Source of the DNA: Cladopsammia gracilis
Lineage: Eukaryota > Cnidaria > Anthozoa > Scleractinia > Dendrophylliidae
NCBI GenBank assembly: GCA_022457155.1
Contig: JAJGOT010000310.1
Location: 1-64,000 of the forward strand
Length of the DNA: 64,000 nt
Reading direction: 5' to 3'
The first letter of the stretch is position 1. The number at the start of each line of letters is the position of its first letter. Below, in pieces: positions 33,961 to 46,980 of this stretch. The notes under the pieces were generated by a model. That model did no database searches and was not told the DNA's origin. It saw only the letters and a list, made by a program, of their open reading frames with translations. The translations under genes and the position numbers were made by a program.

Positions 33961-34765
33961 TGTTTAAAATCTTACATTTTTATACAACTGTACATTGTAC
34001 AAAGTGAAATTAAAAGCTCTTCAATAAGGCTCAGTTCACACTTGCCTGAGAATTTATTATTGGGCACTTAAGTGAGCATTGGCTCTCGGTGTAAATGCAT
34101 ATTTCGCTGCTTTCGAAGCACTTGACCCTAAATCCACTGCTTTACATACCCATAACTCTCTGCTATGCTTATGTTTCAAAATGGTGTCTGAGGGGTGCCC
34201 ATTATATGTCAGTACCCAGGCACTGGTGCTTGGGCACCAAGTGTGAATATAGCTCAAGTCTTGTTATACAGTACAATCAAGTTACATGAAGGTGTTCATT
34301 AAGATATATTTCACTGTGTTAAATCTTGATATAAGCTATATATGCCCTCTTAAAATGGTATGCCCAAAGAAACCAATCAAAGACAATCTCAGAGAGAAAA
34401 AAACTGCATAAAAATCTTATCTACAATTCCATATAATGATTGCTTTAGAAGCTAAATCTAGTAACTCTCTATAATAATTTTGTTCTCTAAATCTCTATAA
34501 TTTGATTTAAATGTATAAAAATTCGGATAAATAAAACCTAAACGCTGTCAAATAAAGCTAAAATACAACACACATAATGGTCTGATAGATGGGAAATAAT
34601 TCTTTAAAAAAAAATAAGACATTAAATTTACCATTTGTACTTTCATGAAAATAGCACTACAATACTGTATACATGTAGCATTTTAAAAAATAAATTCTGG
34701 TTTAATATTTACTTATCTGGGTTGGATTATAAATAAATAATCACATGTAATAAACTGTAACATTA

Positions 34766-34915
34766 ATCAAAAGAAGAATGATCCTCGCAGTTGTGAACGC
34801 AATTTAAGCAATTGCGAAAAGAAGCCTGAAAAAAAAATCCAGGACTTCAACGGGGTTCGAACCCGTGACCTAGCGATACCGGTGCGATGCTCTACCAACT
34901 GAGAGCCTTAGCCTA
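34766..34915 (-). mobile_element. tRNA-derived SINE
   Basis: Read on the minus strand: an A-box region AGTTGGTAGAGC (34890-34901), a B-box GGTTCGAACCC (34853-34863), then GTTGAAGTCCTGGA, a T-run, CAGGCTTCTTTTCGCAATTG and a TGCGAGGATCAT 3' end. The tRNA-like head plus unrelated tail is a SINE rather than a tRNA gene. I recall similar tails as common in coral genomes. Confidence 0.75.
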
Positions 34916-35047
34916 ACATGTATTATAAACTTCCTTTCAATAAAAATGTTCCCATTATTATGTAGATTGTAATTTACTTTAATTTTCTGTGTAATCTTTT
35001 ATACTTTTTGTATGATTTACATGTACCTAAAAAATTTTGCTTAAGTT

Positions 35048-35255
35048 TAAAGAGTCTGGCCCACCCAGTTTGCATTGTGCGCTTCTCTTATTGTTATGAT
35101 ACAGCTCTATTCCATATTTGGGCAAGCATATCACCTCTTGCACGAGTGAATTTCTCATCTACAATACTGTATGGACTTTCGGGGGTCCTTAAAATGGCAG
35201 ATGAACCAACGTACAGGTAGGTGCGCAATGCAAACTGGGTGGGTCAGATTCTTTA
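35048..35255. mobile_element. 208-bp MITE
   Basis: The left TAAAGAGTCTGGCCCACCCA...TTTGCATTGTGCGC and the right complement (GCGCAATGCAAACTGGGTGG...TTCTTTA) form inverted repeats of about 34 bp with few mismatches. The short interior is non-coding. It is nested in the CACTA-like element. Confidence 0.85.
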
Positions 35256-36637
35256 ATGATACATGTATACTTTAAATACTGTAAATATTTGAATGTATGA
35301 ATGATATAGCATGACTTTTGTGTACTATGATAATTCTTAAAAAATCATCAACAAAATAAATTGTTATTACACTGTATTTTCCCTCCCACTAATCAGTACA
35401 GTGTATTAGTTAACATACATGTACATGTGAGATTATTCTTCGTTATCAGCTTTGTTTCATCTTTTCTTTTCACTTTCCCTTAATTAAAAAGTTCCTTTCC
35501 TGAAAGTATGACTAAAGCTTCTTTGGAATATGTTTGACCTTTTTGGAAAAGTTACACCCAATGAATTGTTCACCTCCTTTTTAAAATACATTACTTTACA
35601 TCACTAAGTTTCTTGGCCTTCGGAAAAAAAACAATGCAGATTGATGCATAAGATGGTAAAATCTGAAAGGAAACAAAATAATGCATGTAAGTCAGAATGT
35701 ATTTTTTTTTTCTAATTTAAACAATGAGTTTGAGACCTCCAGCAAACCAACAAGTCTCACACTAGCTTTTCAAAATTTTGGAAAATGTAGCCATGACCTA
35801 CAGTGTACACACTATAGATCGAAAACTTAAGGTTTTCTGATATACAAATGAGCAGGGCTTGGCTCTAGCAGTGCCTGGTGTTTCCTGGCAACTTACTTTT
35901 GCCCTGAAGCAACCTGAAATCTAAGTTTTTGCATAAAACTCAATGCTGGGCACCTTTTATGGTGGCAATTATTTTTTACTTTATCAACATGGCTGATAAC
36001 ACTAACATTTTGTTTCACTACCCCACCAATTCATTATCACACTCAGTTTCATTTGAAACCAACTGCTTTATATTATTCATGTGTCTATCATTCAGTTTTT
36101 ATACATGCAAGACCAGTGCAAATTATGCTCCTGTATACATGCATGTATAAACACAACAGAGAGTCATGCAACTCTTGCATAGTTTAAAGTCTACTCTGGG
36201 TTAAAAGGTACAGTAGTTGTGTGCTAATGAGACCGTGACTACAGAATCTACTGTATCCTCCAAGATACAGGAGGAATCCGTAAGCAGAAATTGGTAATAT
36301 TGATGTGTGTGATGCCCCCATGTACTCTTACATGCATGGAAATGTTAGAAATCAAGAGATATTCCCATGGCGATGCCATGCATTGTAACTTGCAATACAG
36401 TGTATCAGGCTGGGGGTTGGACAAAATAAAATTAATCAACAAGTTCCATTGCTGCAAGATGAAAGATAATATACATGTACCTCTGACTCAGACCATTTTA
36501 CATCTTTTTCATAACTGCATGCTGTAGTGCTGTAGTTTTGTCAGCTTTCTAAGAAATAAAGGAAATGGTCACCATTTAGATTAAAAAAACTATAAACTTT
36601 GACTACATGTACATACCTGTACATGTATTAGACAACC

Positions 36638-36854
36638 AAGGCTGTGCTCTAAAAAAAATAGTTGGGAGCCCGAAATCTCCAAACACTTGAAATCCGGGGT
36701 GCCCAGCATATAAGTTTGGTGCAAAAACAAAAATTTACTGCTCATCCAAAGGTAAAATTTTGCAATGTTGGGCTGTCCTACAGTAAGTGTACAAGCATGT
36801 AGCTTTTCACAAAACTTATAAGCTGGCACCAATGTAGATTTAGAGCACAGCCTT
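36638..36854. mobile_element. 217-bp MITE (AAGGCTGTGCTCT ends)
   Basis: aaggctgtgctctaaa at the left is mirrored by tttagagcacagcctt at the right. A partial relative lies at about 19230-19320 in gene A's intron (aaggctgtgttct, gggaagcccgaaa, gggtgcccagca). Confidence 0.75.
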
Positions 36855-38981
36855 ACAGCCCTGACAAGGCTGTATCCATTGTAAAGTAAAAATAACGTAC
36901 ATGTAATGATGCTACATGAATTTCTCCACACGATGGCTACATGCATGTTGTGCTTAAAACTATCCTTGATTCTATTTTTGTTTTATCCTCATTAGCAAAC
37001 ATTACATGTATCTCACACAGACTAAAGAAAAAAAATAAGTGAAGTACAACAGCTTTGGACCAGGTTCATGGATCACCCTGATAAACCGCCCCTAATGTTT
37101 GTCAATTTTAATTTTTTTTTCCCAGATTTTACTGTCAGTCTAAAGGATGGACTATGGATTGAGGACAGGGTATAAAACAGTCTTAAATTGAAATAAATAT
37201 GGCATTCAACATCAATATTTAACTTCCTACTATTTTGAGCTTTTGCCAACATTACATTTTATACAATGTTACATTGTATAAAATATGTACATTGTATGCA
37301 GTCAGATTCCGGGCTGGTACTGTTGGGGCAGGAGCATGTGAAGTTTTAGTGCTCTCCCCACAGATTTTGTTTGATGCATGTACAGTAGAACAAGAACGAC
37401 TGGGCCAAGTCCCAAGCTACAGTGTGCTATTACATGTATTATGAGATGCTGACAATGCCATGGCTTTTGGATTCAGATAAAACAAAAGTCTAGTGAAACA
37501 AACACATGCCAAAGCCACCATACTGATTCATTTTGTGTTCTCGGTGAGGGAAGGGGGAGGGGGTGAGGCTAGGTTCGAACCTGAAACACTGCTCTTTGCG
37601 AGTATTCACAAAGCATCTAGAAATAATAACAAACAAAACCAATCTTTATCTTGTTCCAACACTATTCAACAGTATGGTTGCTTGTGCATGTGTTTCATTA
37701 TACATGTACTCCACCAGGCCTACATCAATATTTTCTTGACAGCACATGCACAACGAATCCAAAAGAAAAGCACATGGGATTGTCTGCATCCCATAATTAT
37801 GATAACTTGGGATTTGGTCGAGTCCTTCTTGTTCTACTTGTGTCTTCACGTTGATACTTGATGTTAAATACCATACATGTATTTATTTAAACTGAAGACT
37901 GTGTTTTATACTCTGCCACCACTGCTTTATCTTCCTTCCCGACTTTTTTGGACAATACCCGCGGTGAAAAAGAACTAATTTATCACTGAGTGTGTAATAT
38001 CAGTGAGCTGTATTGGCAGGTTTTGTTTCATTCTTCGTATAGACAATATTCGTACCGAAAAATTTAACCATTTTTATTCCTAGCACTAAAAATAATTTGT
38101 TTTTGAGGCCCTTGTCGTATGGATTCCCAGTGATCTCTGTGGTGTCAGATGCAAATCCCTGCCAAAGCCCCACTAATGGTCCCCGGTCAGTGAACTTGAG
38201 CCTAATGTTATCGAAAGTTCCGCATACCGGGGCAACAGAGGCAGTCTAATTTCGCTCAAATGCCCTGCTGATGCCCCCGCATTCCCCGGGTATGATGGTG
38301 CAGGGCTTTCCACTGACTAGTGCATAAGCATGGACGCAAATAAGAAGAAAATAATACTGTACAGTGTACATGTACTTCATGTTAAAAATCAACATCACTC
38401 GAACAGAACTGCAAGATTGAAATAAATATTAAAACTCAAGTTTTAGTCTCTTAAAAGCCTAATTATTCAAATGAACAGGATGAAATTGGTTCTTTCCTGG
38501 TGTACCGATACACAAGGACAAAAACAAAAGACTAAACAAAATACAATGTGGAATCCCTTGACAGTGAAGACTGTGAGCCCGTACAGTCACCAAGACAGAA
38601 CGCTGAAATTCAGTAATGGCAGCCAAAAATAATCTTTAAACTGGTTTACATTGTTAACGTAAGCTTACGTACCTTTGGGATCACAAGGGCAGCAAGAATG
38701 AAGCGCTTGAATTGGTGTAGCATTAAAGAACTAATCCATATGGCGGTCAAACTTGACCTGACGATGATGCTTGTACTGTAGGTTGGAAGCAATCGTATGC
38801 ATAGCGATCGTTGATATGTTGTAAAAACATTGCATGCAGCTTATTCACAAACCTTGGAACGAGAAAAAGTCTCAAACCACAAGTTATCTTTTCAAAGCAA
38901 GTCTTGAAGTTAACGTTTTGAGAGCTGAAAGCGAGCAGGGAAGTTCGTTGAAATCAAAGGGCTCTTAAAGCCATCTCGTTA

Positions 38982-40120
38982 ATGCGAGAGAATGAAAGGT
39001 TAATAAACAACAACAACAACAACAAGAATTGGAAAAGTTGGGTGCCTTTGATAGGTAAATGTAGTAAAGACGTGATAGGTAATATGTGTAAAGCTGCTAA
39101 ATGGTTTATTGAAGTTGAAAGATTGAAAATACCTGTAGGTCTAATCGTAGAGTTAGACATTGCAGTCATAGAGGACTTAAGGGCTCTTTTAGGAGCCACC
39201 AAATCAATAAAAGTCATGAGCAACAAAATAATCACGAGTATGAATATAAATAATTTTCATGTTAATTTAGCGTATTTGTTCAAAATAGTCTTCATTTTAC
39301 AGCTGAGGGGAAACTTCAACTTGATAATATTAAGCGAATGAGCCGAGGCCAATTTGGTTGCTACGGGGGAAAATTATGAGGAGGGATGGGGGTGGCAAAA
39401 CTACTTAGATTCAATCTATCTTTAGAGAGCCCTTTTACATAGTTAATTTTCTATGTTTTGTATCAGTCACAGTATTTTAGTAGCAATGACTTGTATGGCA
39501 TTACAATGGCGATTTTCTTATCAATCGAAATTTGGGAAAGATGTTCGAAGGTTAAAAAATATTTACTATCTTTATTTATTGACATTTAAACAAAACTAAA
39601 ACATATTGCAACGATTTTCATTTGGGATTAAAATTGATTTACTAGCAATGTTTTTAAACAGCCAATTTATATGTGCAGTGTATTTGTGGATGTATGAGAC
39701 AAAACAAGAACTTTGTGCATGTGAATAAGTTCAGTAAAAAGACTTCAGTAAAAAAGGAATGTTTTATCTAAATACTTCACTATGGTAGACTATTGTAAAA
39801 AAGGCAAATGAAAATATTTTACTTGTCGCTTTTTCCGTCAACTAAAAAATTGTGTACCTTCGGGCAGAATGGTGACTCTTGTAGGAATAGAGCTGGTGAT
39901 TAGGATTTCGTTTCCTTTTATAGCTGAAGCTGTTTTCAAAACATCTCGGCTAAAAGAAGCCTTGGTAAAAACGACAAGCGACCTGGCCCCGAAAATTGCC
40001 GACATGAGACGTTCTGAACAGCGAGAAGCGGCTCGATTCCGCTTCAAAAATACGACAAATTACGACAGCGACTTTAGAAGGTTGTGCAATTTACCAATAA
40101 TAAAAATTAAACATTATTGA
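38982..40120. other. Possible captured or decayed coding segments
   Basis: Two stretches look more gene-like than their surroundings. The first, 38982-39341 on plus, gives WVPLIGKCSKDVIGNMCKAA... after an AAC run, with a competing minus-strand frame. The second, on minus at 39838-40047, gives MSAIFGARSLVVFTKASFSR... and runs into a possible donor (GAAG-GTACAC near 39855). Neither matches a family I know. They could be remnants of the element's own protein or host exons caught inside it. Confidence 0.25.
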
Positions 40121-41649
40121 CCATATCGTTCATATCAACACCCGAAGGCCAACGGTCTGTTTTAATGATCAATTTGTTATTGAAAGGACTACCAACCTCG
40201 TTCCCAAGGCCCCTATCTTCCTCTCTCTTGGATCGGAGGTGCAGTTAGAGTACACCCTAGACTCCCGGTATACACATACATATCCGTGACCTTTGATTTT
40301 TGATTTTTTGGCGCAAATTGGTTTTAACAAGCTTAATTATTTTCCTTCGAGCATTTTTATTTTAAAAAGAGACTTTACTTTTGATCTTGATGAAAAATTG
40401 CACTTTATCAAATAAAGACAAATAAGTGACAGGTCACGCGTGTGGTTTCCGTTCGAATTACACGCACCGGCTCCCCCGACGGTGTCAATTTGCGCGAGGG
40501 CAAAAGTAACGACCCTCCCCTCGGGTCATTTTGTCATTTTGTCATGTCATTTTGTCTCTGTGACGCGGTCGCTAAGCTTTAGTATTCCAATTTCGTGGTA
40601 CAGCCGTTTGGATCGCGGCGAAGCGAAGATGGCCAGAATCGCTCCAAAACGGAGCCCTTTTAGAGCCCGTGAAAGGGAATTTGGAAGCTAGCACGAATCG
40701 CACGGGTAGACATTTAACCTGCGGCCTCGCTGGTGGCAATTCGGGGAGCTTGAGTTGAATTGTTTAGAAATTATTGGCTTTCGCGTGGCGAGGGTTCGCT
40801 CAGAGGTCTCCAGCCTTCCCTTCTTTTGTAGTGGATAGTGGGGCGAGTGACAAAAGTTGTAAAAATGCATTTAAACCGGTCAGGATACATCAAGAGACAA
40901 TAAAGTAAAGGTGAGAAGACTTTAGTGTGTAATATTTTCGATTTTTCTATCGCTTATCAATTCCGTGACAAATCGTATTATTACCTAATATATTTCATTA
41001 CTGTGTACTGGATATCACGATTGGTCTGCCTGTGGGATCATCCAATTTAAATCTTTGATGTGTGCCACAACGCATCGGATAAATGTTTACGCTTATCCGC
41101 GTTTGTAGATCTTTATATATAAGATATAAACATGTAAGAATTTTACGGAGATTTTAAAGAAGAAAAGAACTGATCCATGACCTATGGTCGCTACAATGTC
41201 TGTCATTGATCGATCAGAGTCCGTTCACGCATATTCATTGCTATTTTAAGACTTAAATTCAGTCAGGAAATCAGGACAAAAAGTGCATATCCTTAGAATT
41301 CCTCTATTCCTCAAAGAAAGAATTGAGCAAATATTTATTTTTCCAACTTTAATTTTATTTTTAAGATTCGCTCTCTCCCGTTCTTTCTAATCTTCCGGAA
41401 ACCGGACATTCCACAATGATAAAAAGGAAACTTTATTACGAAAGCTGTCAAAGCCAGATAAACACTGAAAAGCAATTTTCACTACTTTTTACTTCAACTG
41501 AGTCTCAAGCTGTCGCAGTGCTATATTTTTCTGACTTTTCTGTCTTTTCTTGTGATCTTCACCGGAAATGTTTCTGTCTTTCCTGCACGCCACAACCGTG
41601 GATCCGGAAAAAAGGTGAAAAAACGTTTATCAAATGTTTTTTTACTTGA

Positions 41650-43640
41650 GTAGTATTGGCACTCAAATAATAGGGCCATTTATACGACAGAAAATAAGAC
41701 GCGTCTTATCTAAGACGCGACTTAAATAAGACGCGAACCGATCGTATAAACAGTACAAAATAAGCATTCGTGTCTTATTTTAGACGCGACTTATCTTAAG
41801 TTCTTATTTTGTCCGTGTCTTAAATAAGACGTGAACTTCCTCGTATAAATGCTTTCGTGTCCTAAATAAGACGTGAACAACAAGTGCGCCGTATCAAAAT
41901 AAGACGCGAACCATTTATACGTGATCTTCGCGTCTTATGTTGGACGCAAACGTATAAATGGTACACTTCGCATCTTATTTAAGTCGCGTCTTAGATAAGA
42001 CGCGTCTTATTTTCTCCCGTATAAATGGCACTAATATCTTCTCAGTTAAGTCCGTAATAATGCCAATGTATGTCTTGAATCGAAACGCTGAAATCGTTTA
42101 TAAAATGGTTGTTAAAATGCTTGCTTTGTCATTCAATTCAGAACAACAAACTTTTACTTGTACACGAATAGAACTGTAGAAAGAATTGCAGCAAACAATA
42201 ACTTCTACATTTGCACAATTAGTTTGTTCAGCAAAATCACGAGATCCCTTGCATACTATTGCATAATCAAAGCGCAATTTTTATCACCGTCAATACATTC
42301 CACCATGTACCTAAATCTAATAATGGCAATGATTTCGTTCGCGTGATCGGTAGTTCATCATATGATAACATACTATGAGAACTCAAAGCCATTCATTTCA
42401 TAAATTGAACTTAGTAATTATTGTTTTTGCTCCCTTGCCATTTAACTTCCTCAGAACGTCTCCATTCATTTTAAAAATACACCGTGAAATTTTCAGTCAA
42501 ACTGCGTTTCCCAAGAACATTTGACCTTTTTTACCCTTCTAAATGAGCACTAATGGCTTTACGACATATGATTGACAAGAAAAACACAAATTTCTTGAAC
42601 CTTTGAAGATCAATGCCGTCTCGGACACATCCACGTAAAAACAAATTTGAAAGATTGATATGTAACGCTATATATCAAAACTTAAAAAAAAATTATGACA
42701 TGCCAATTCCCTAGGGAAATTAACATAGGTCCGGGAGTACTCCCCAAAAATTTTAGTGGCGGTGTATCCGATAAAATCCTAACCACTTCTTGATATTTTC
42801 TTCGTATTGGCACTCAAATAATATCTTCTCAATTAAGTCCGTAATAATAAGTTCCAATGTCTGTCTTGAATTGAAACGCTCAGATCGCTTATAAAATGGT
42901 TGTTAAAATGCTTGCTTTGTCAACAACAAAATTTTACTTGTATACGAATAGAACTGTAGAGAGAATTGCAGCAAACAAGAAATAGTTTGACGAAGTCTGC
43001 AAAATCACGAGGTCCCTTGCATACTATTGCATAATCAAAGCGCAATTTTTATCACCGTCAATACATTCTACCATGTACCTAAATCTATTAATGGCAATGA
43101 TTTAAAATTTGAAAGATTATTGATACCGTAGGTAACGTGACATATCGAAACTAAATAAGAACTGTAATACCCTTGTGGTGACGTAGCGTGAGATAATTAT
43201 GACAAGTTCATGACATCCCAATACCCTAGGGAAATTAACAATAGGTCCGGCGGTGCTCCTCAAAAAACGCAAAGTTCATGCTATTTTGCTCTGCCATATC
43301 GCTCATATTAAAACACAAACTTTTCTGTCCCATTTAACTTTCTTAAAACGTCTTCATTCGTAAAAATACACCGTGAAATTCTCAAACTGCGTTTCCCAAG
43401 AAAACGCATCCCTTCTAAAGCAGCTTCAATGGCTTTACGACAAATGATTGAAACTGATAGGTAACGTGAGATATCGAAACTTAAAGAAGGACTTAATACC
43501 TTTGCGGTAATGTAATGTGAGATATGACAAGTTCATCACAAGTTCTGACATCCCAATACCCTTGGGAAATTAACAATAGGTCCGGGGGTGCTCCCCAAAA
43601 ATTTTAGTGGCAGTATGTGACGCCTTTCTTGAAATCCTAA
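41650..43640. repeat. Local tandem segmental duplication
   Basis: Blocks at 42032-42345 recur at 42820-43105 (ccttgcatactattgcataa, tatcaccgtcaatacattc). A ccctagggaaattaacaata-ggtccgg block occurs three times (42710, 43228, 43560). The copies are diverged and the first contains the MITE. Confidence 0.75.
41673..42031. mobile_element. 359-bp MITE with empty paralogous site
   Basis: The ends ggGCCATTTATACGA and GTATAAATGGCac are followed inward by long imperfect inverted repeats built of aagacgcgtcttatctaaga and aataagacgcga motifs. TAATA flanks both sides (41668-41672, 42032-42036). The tandem duplicate at 42815-42840 reads ggcactcaaataatatcttc without the insert, giving the pre-insertion state. 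Confidence 0.88.
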
Positions 43641-44048
43641 CCGGTTTAACCAACCATATCCTCAATGCCCTAATATAGCTTCTATAAAGAAGGGACAAGA
43701 AACCCCCCCGGACAAAAGTCCACAAAATTTTGTTAACAACTTTTGTCCCTTTTCGTACTCGACTCCGAAATCTCGCTTAATGCGCATGCGCATTAACGAG
43801 ATAAAAAGGGGCCAAAAACACGAACTGCCCGCCGGGAATGACTCTCCTGCGCATGATTCGCACCCAAGACCTCTCGGCCGAACGCCCTGGCGGAAAATTT
43901 GTTTTGATGATTGCTTTTGATTTATTTCAGTTATTTTATTTACCATTGTTTTTTTTTCAGCTCACTTACAGCTTTTTCGATGCACTTCTTTTGATTCTCT
44001 CGTTCTTCGGAAATCATTCCTATTTCAGTTCCAGGAAAATCCAGGCTT

Positions 44049-44766
44049 TAAGGTTACAGTGTACCTTCAGATCGAAAATTTATCGAATTTTTTTTTTTTG
44101 GCGTCAAAATAAAGTTTACAGAATGAACTTTCATTCAAAAAAATTATCGAAAAATAGTGAAAATTGACGGAGAAATGACAGTATAACTTTTGTGGGCGGA
44201 GTTTGTTTATGAAGCGATATGTTTTATTAAGCGCTGTTTTCACAAAGTTAATTTTTCGCTTGTTGGGGACACTAAAAAGCTACAACTCAAAGGAAATTTG
44301 TTCGATTTTCCTCAAATTTGGACAGAAGCTAGGCTAACATATAATCAACAAAAACCTGTCGGCGAATTTCTTAATTCCGAAAACTTTTTCGTCAAGAGCC
44401 ATTTCCGTGCGATCATTCCAATTTTTTTCTCCCTTTTTCGAAAATATTCTGTAACTTTTCACTACAATTGAATATGGGAAATCGCCGACACTTTTTAGCG
44501 CTTCGTGTCCGGAAATCCGAGAACAAATCAAATAGGCAAAATACAATAATCGCTTTGAGTTATAGCGTTTTAAAGCTGATTCGGACGTTCGAATTTAGAC
44601 GTCGTAAAAAATTCGACAATTCACTTTATTACCAAATGGTTTCTATATTTAGATAGCCAGCTCTATAAGCTTTAATTTGATATCTGGGTTTAGGTATGTT
44701 AAGTGTAATCTTAAGACACTAGAGCTGTTATACTGGAGACGCCCCCGAAGGTACACTGTAACCTTA
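44049..44766. mobile_element. 718-bp MITE, perfect 20-bp ends, TTAA site
   Basis: TAAGGTTACAGTGTACCTTC at 44049-44068 is exactly inverted at 44747-44766. Read as ctTTAA|GGTTACAG...CTGTAACC|TTAA it fits a TTAA target duplication, the piggyBac-type site. The interior is A+T-rich and has no transposase frame. Confidence 0.8.
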
Positions 44767-44879
44767 AAAACACCTCTTTCAAGAGCTGTTTAGGCAAGGC
44801 TATAAAGGGGCTAAAATAATATATATAGATAGCCTGAGCCTAACAGCGTCGCTCTTTGAACAGAAAGCCGATGATAAAC

Positions 44880-45532
44880 TTAAGGACGTTCGCGCGAAAA
44901 TCTTCTACGGGACAGATTTTTTTCAAACGTATCCTACGGTCTGATAATGAGTTACTGATGTCAGAAATGCAAAAAAAATTGGGGGTCACCGAATTGATTT
45001 AAGAGATATAGTGTGTAGAAATATACCTTGTTTTTGAAAAGTTAGTCCTCGTAACATGACATGGTGTCCATGGCTTTTAGTTAAACCATATCAAAGATGA
45101 ATCGCTGGGGAGAAACTGTTATATTCAAATGTTATCTAAGTGGGCGTGATTCGTAAATAATTCGAACTGTTTTCAACCTTTAAATGAGTTAACCCTTTAA
45201 AGAGGGCATTCGGAAACAACACATAGCTGAGATATGAGTGCAATTCGACGTCGCGTGGATAAAAAAATGAAAAAAATCACACTTCTACAAGACAGATTTT
45301 TTCCTTTTTTCACAAACTGTAGATAATCGGTAAAGAAAGTGATATATGAAGAAAAAAAATAGGGGTCACCGACCATCCAAGCGAGTTAAATCAAAGCAAA
45401 GTTAACGCAATGGCTGCCATCCCTTCATGTGAATAGATTTCTTCCTTTGCACGCGCGCTCGTGCATGACGTTTCGACATGAATTGCGTGCGCAGTAAGGA
45501 TGCGCATAAACATTTGGCGCGAACGTCCTTAA
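44880..45532. mobile_element. 653-bp MITE, TTAAGGACGTTCGCGC ends
   Basis: TTAAGGACGTTCGCGC at 44880-44895 is inverted at 45517-45532. TTAA is again the shared outer tetranucleotide. Two internal blocks share a-acagattttttt and aaa-t-ggggtcaccga (44920-45000 and 45290-45375), so the interior itself contains a diverged duplication. Non-coding. Confidence 0.8.
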
Positions 45533-46980
45533 ATGAGGTGAAAGGTCGGAAGCACAGAATAAAATTGACGACCGGACTATCTTTTAATTTTAGTTATTCT
45601 CAAAAACAGACTTACGCGACCGTTTGCACAGCACATTTAGACCGTACAAAAGTTATCTAGAATAACTAGTACGACTAATTTCCAAATAAAATACACCTGC
45701 TGCTTATAAAAAAAAAATTGTCCGAGTGACTGATTTGGAAATCAAAATTGCAAAAAATACACAAATCTCGAAAAGTTTATGCTTAAAAGCAAAACGCGAA
45801 CCATTAAGAGCTCATCGAAGCCGAGATTTCTCCGATGAAAGAAATCAAAACAACTGAATTTAATTGAGCGCGTGTTATAAACAATTCTCAAAAACTAGCG
45901 AGAACACAAAGAAAAAGTCAATCACAGATTGATATCAACATAAATTCTCATCGAAAAATGTATTTTTTTACTTTGAAGTCCCTCCACTGCTTGGAAATTG
46001 TTAAATCTCCGCTTCTTCAGTTCTGAAACCCGAAGTGACAAACATCTTCCCGCATTGCTCCCATCCTCGAAGCAAGATTTTTTCTCTGAAAGCTCTTCTA
46101 TTTCCACTATAGCGGCTTCTGAGTATCCTTTAATTAGTATCCGTCTTGAGTAGCAAACCGCGAAAAAATGCAAGGGAATAACGACTTTCATTAAAACGGT
46201 TTTCTCCGCGAAGCACAGCAGTGTTTTCCCAGGTGACGTGAAATTGCAAAGATCCCGAATGATATACGCGGTATACGCGCCCGCGAGTTAGCCCTGCGCG
46301 ACGGTGGGCACACAACGCGCCCGCGAAACAATCCGCTAGCCATGACCATGAAAAATGACGGGCATGGGTTCTTTGGTTCTCTGGTTCTATGATGGGGCTG
46401 CGCAGCCGGGCCTTCGGCCTGACGAGTGCTCCGCTATTAAAATGCTCAGTGTGTCAGCTGTACAGTGCTCCTCACTGGTTTTAACTTTTTCATTGACATG
46501 TGAAGTAAAGATTTGTGATCCAAATGGTACATGAGACATATATCCTATACAACAGTAATACCGCCATTGAACTAAACTGTGTCTTGTATTTTAAAATATA
46601 GCTTTTTTCTTTCAATGATACTTTTTTCCCCGCTCTCGCCGGCGCGAAGCGGCAATCTCTTATGAGTGTGCTTTTGCTCACATTTGAGTAGATGTCGGAC
46701 TGTTACACTAAAAAGAAAGAGTTGTTTCAACTCACTTTAAGAATGAACTCATGTCTGAATTTGAGTGAGAAACAATTACTTCTTGCGGTGAGTAAGTATT
46801 TAATCGTATGTTTGAGTAAAAGTGACTTCCACTTGATTTTCTCAAAAATAAGAGCAAAAATAAGGTGTTGTTTCAACTCACTGTGTTGGATTAAATATTT
46901 AAGTCAAATTTTAAGTAAACTAACTCAAAATATCGAGTAAAATGCCTTCTTCACTAAAAAAATAGTTTGCGTGAAATGAC
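45533..46980. other. CACTA interior, unassigned
   Basis: Contains a CpG-rich stretch (46240-46330) preceding a minus-strand frame (45922-46191, MKVVIPLHFFAVCYSRR...) that I do not recognise. A gagttgtttcaactc palindrome and related aactcac motifs lie at 46720-46930. No gene can be supported. Confidence 0.3.

Larger units (their letters stand above)
34920..38940. other. CACTA interior, TACATGTA-rich, no gene
   Basis: Apart from the two MITEs no feature was recognised. The palindrome tacatgta and its extension acatgtac recur many times between about 35.2 and 38.4 kb. All frames are short and lack motifs. Confidence 0.45.

Noticed and set aside
34847..34915. Functional tRNA gene
   Set aside because: A- and B-boxes are present, but the acceptor stem is poor and a SINE body with a characteristic tail follows directly.
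39160..39200. Histone-type 3' stem-loop (ggctcttttaggagccacc)
   Set aside because: The stem is 5 bp with a 6-base loop rather than the canonical 6-bp stem and 4-base loop, and no histone sequence lies nearby.
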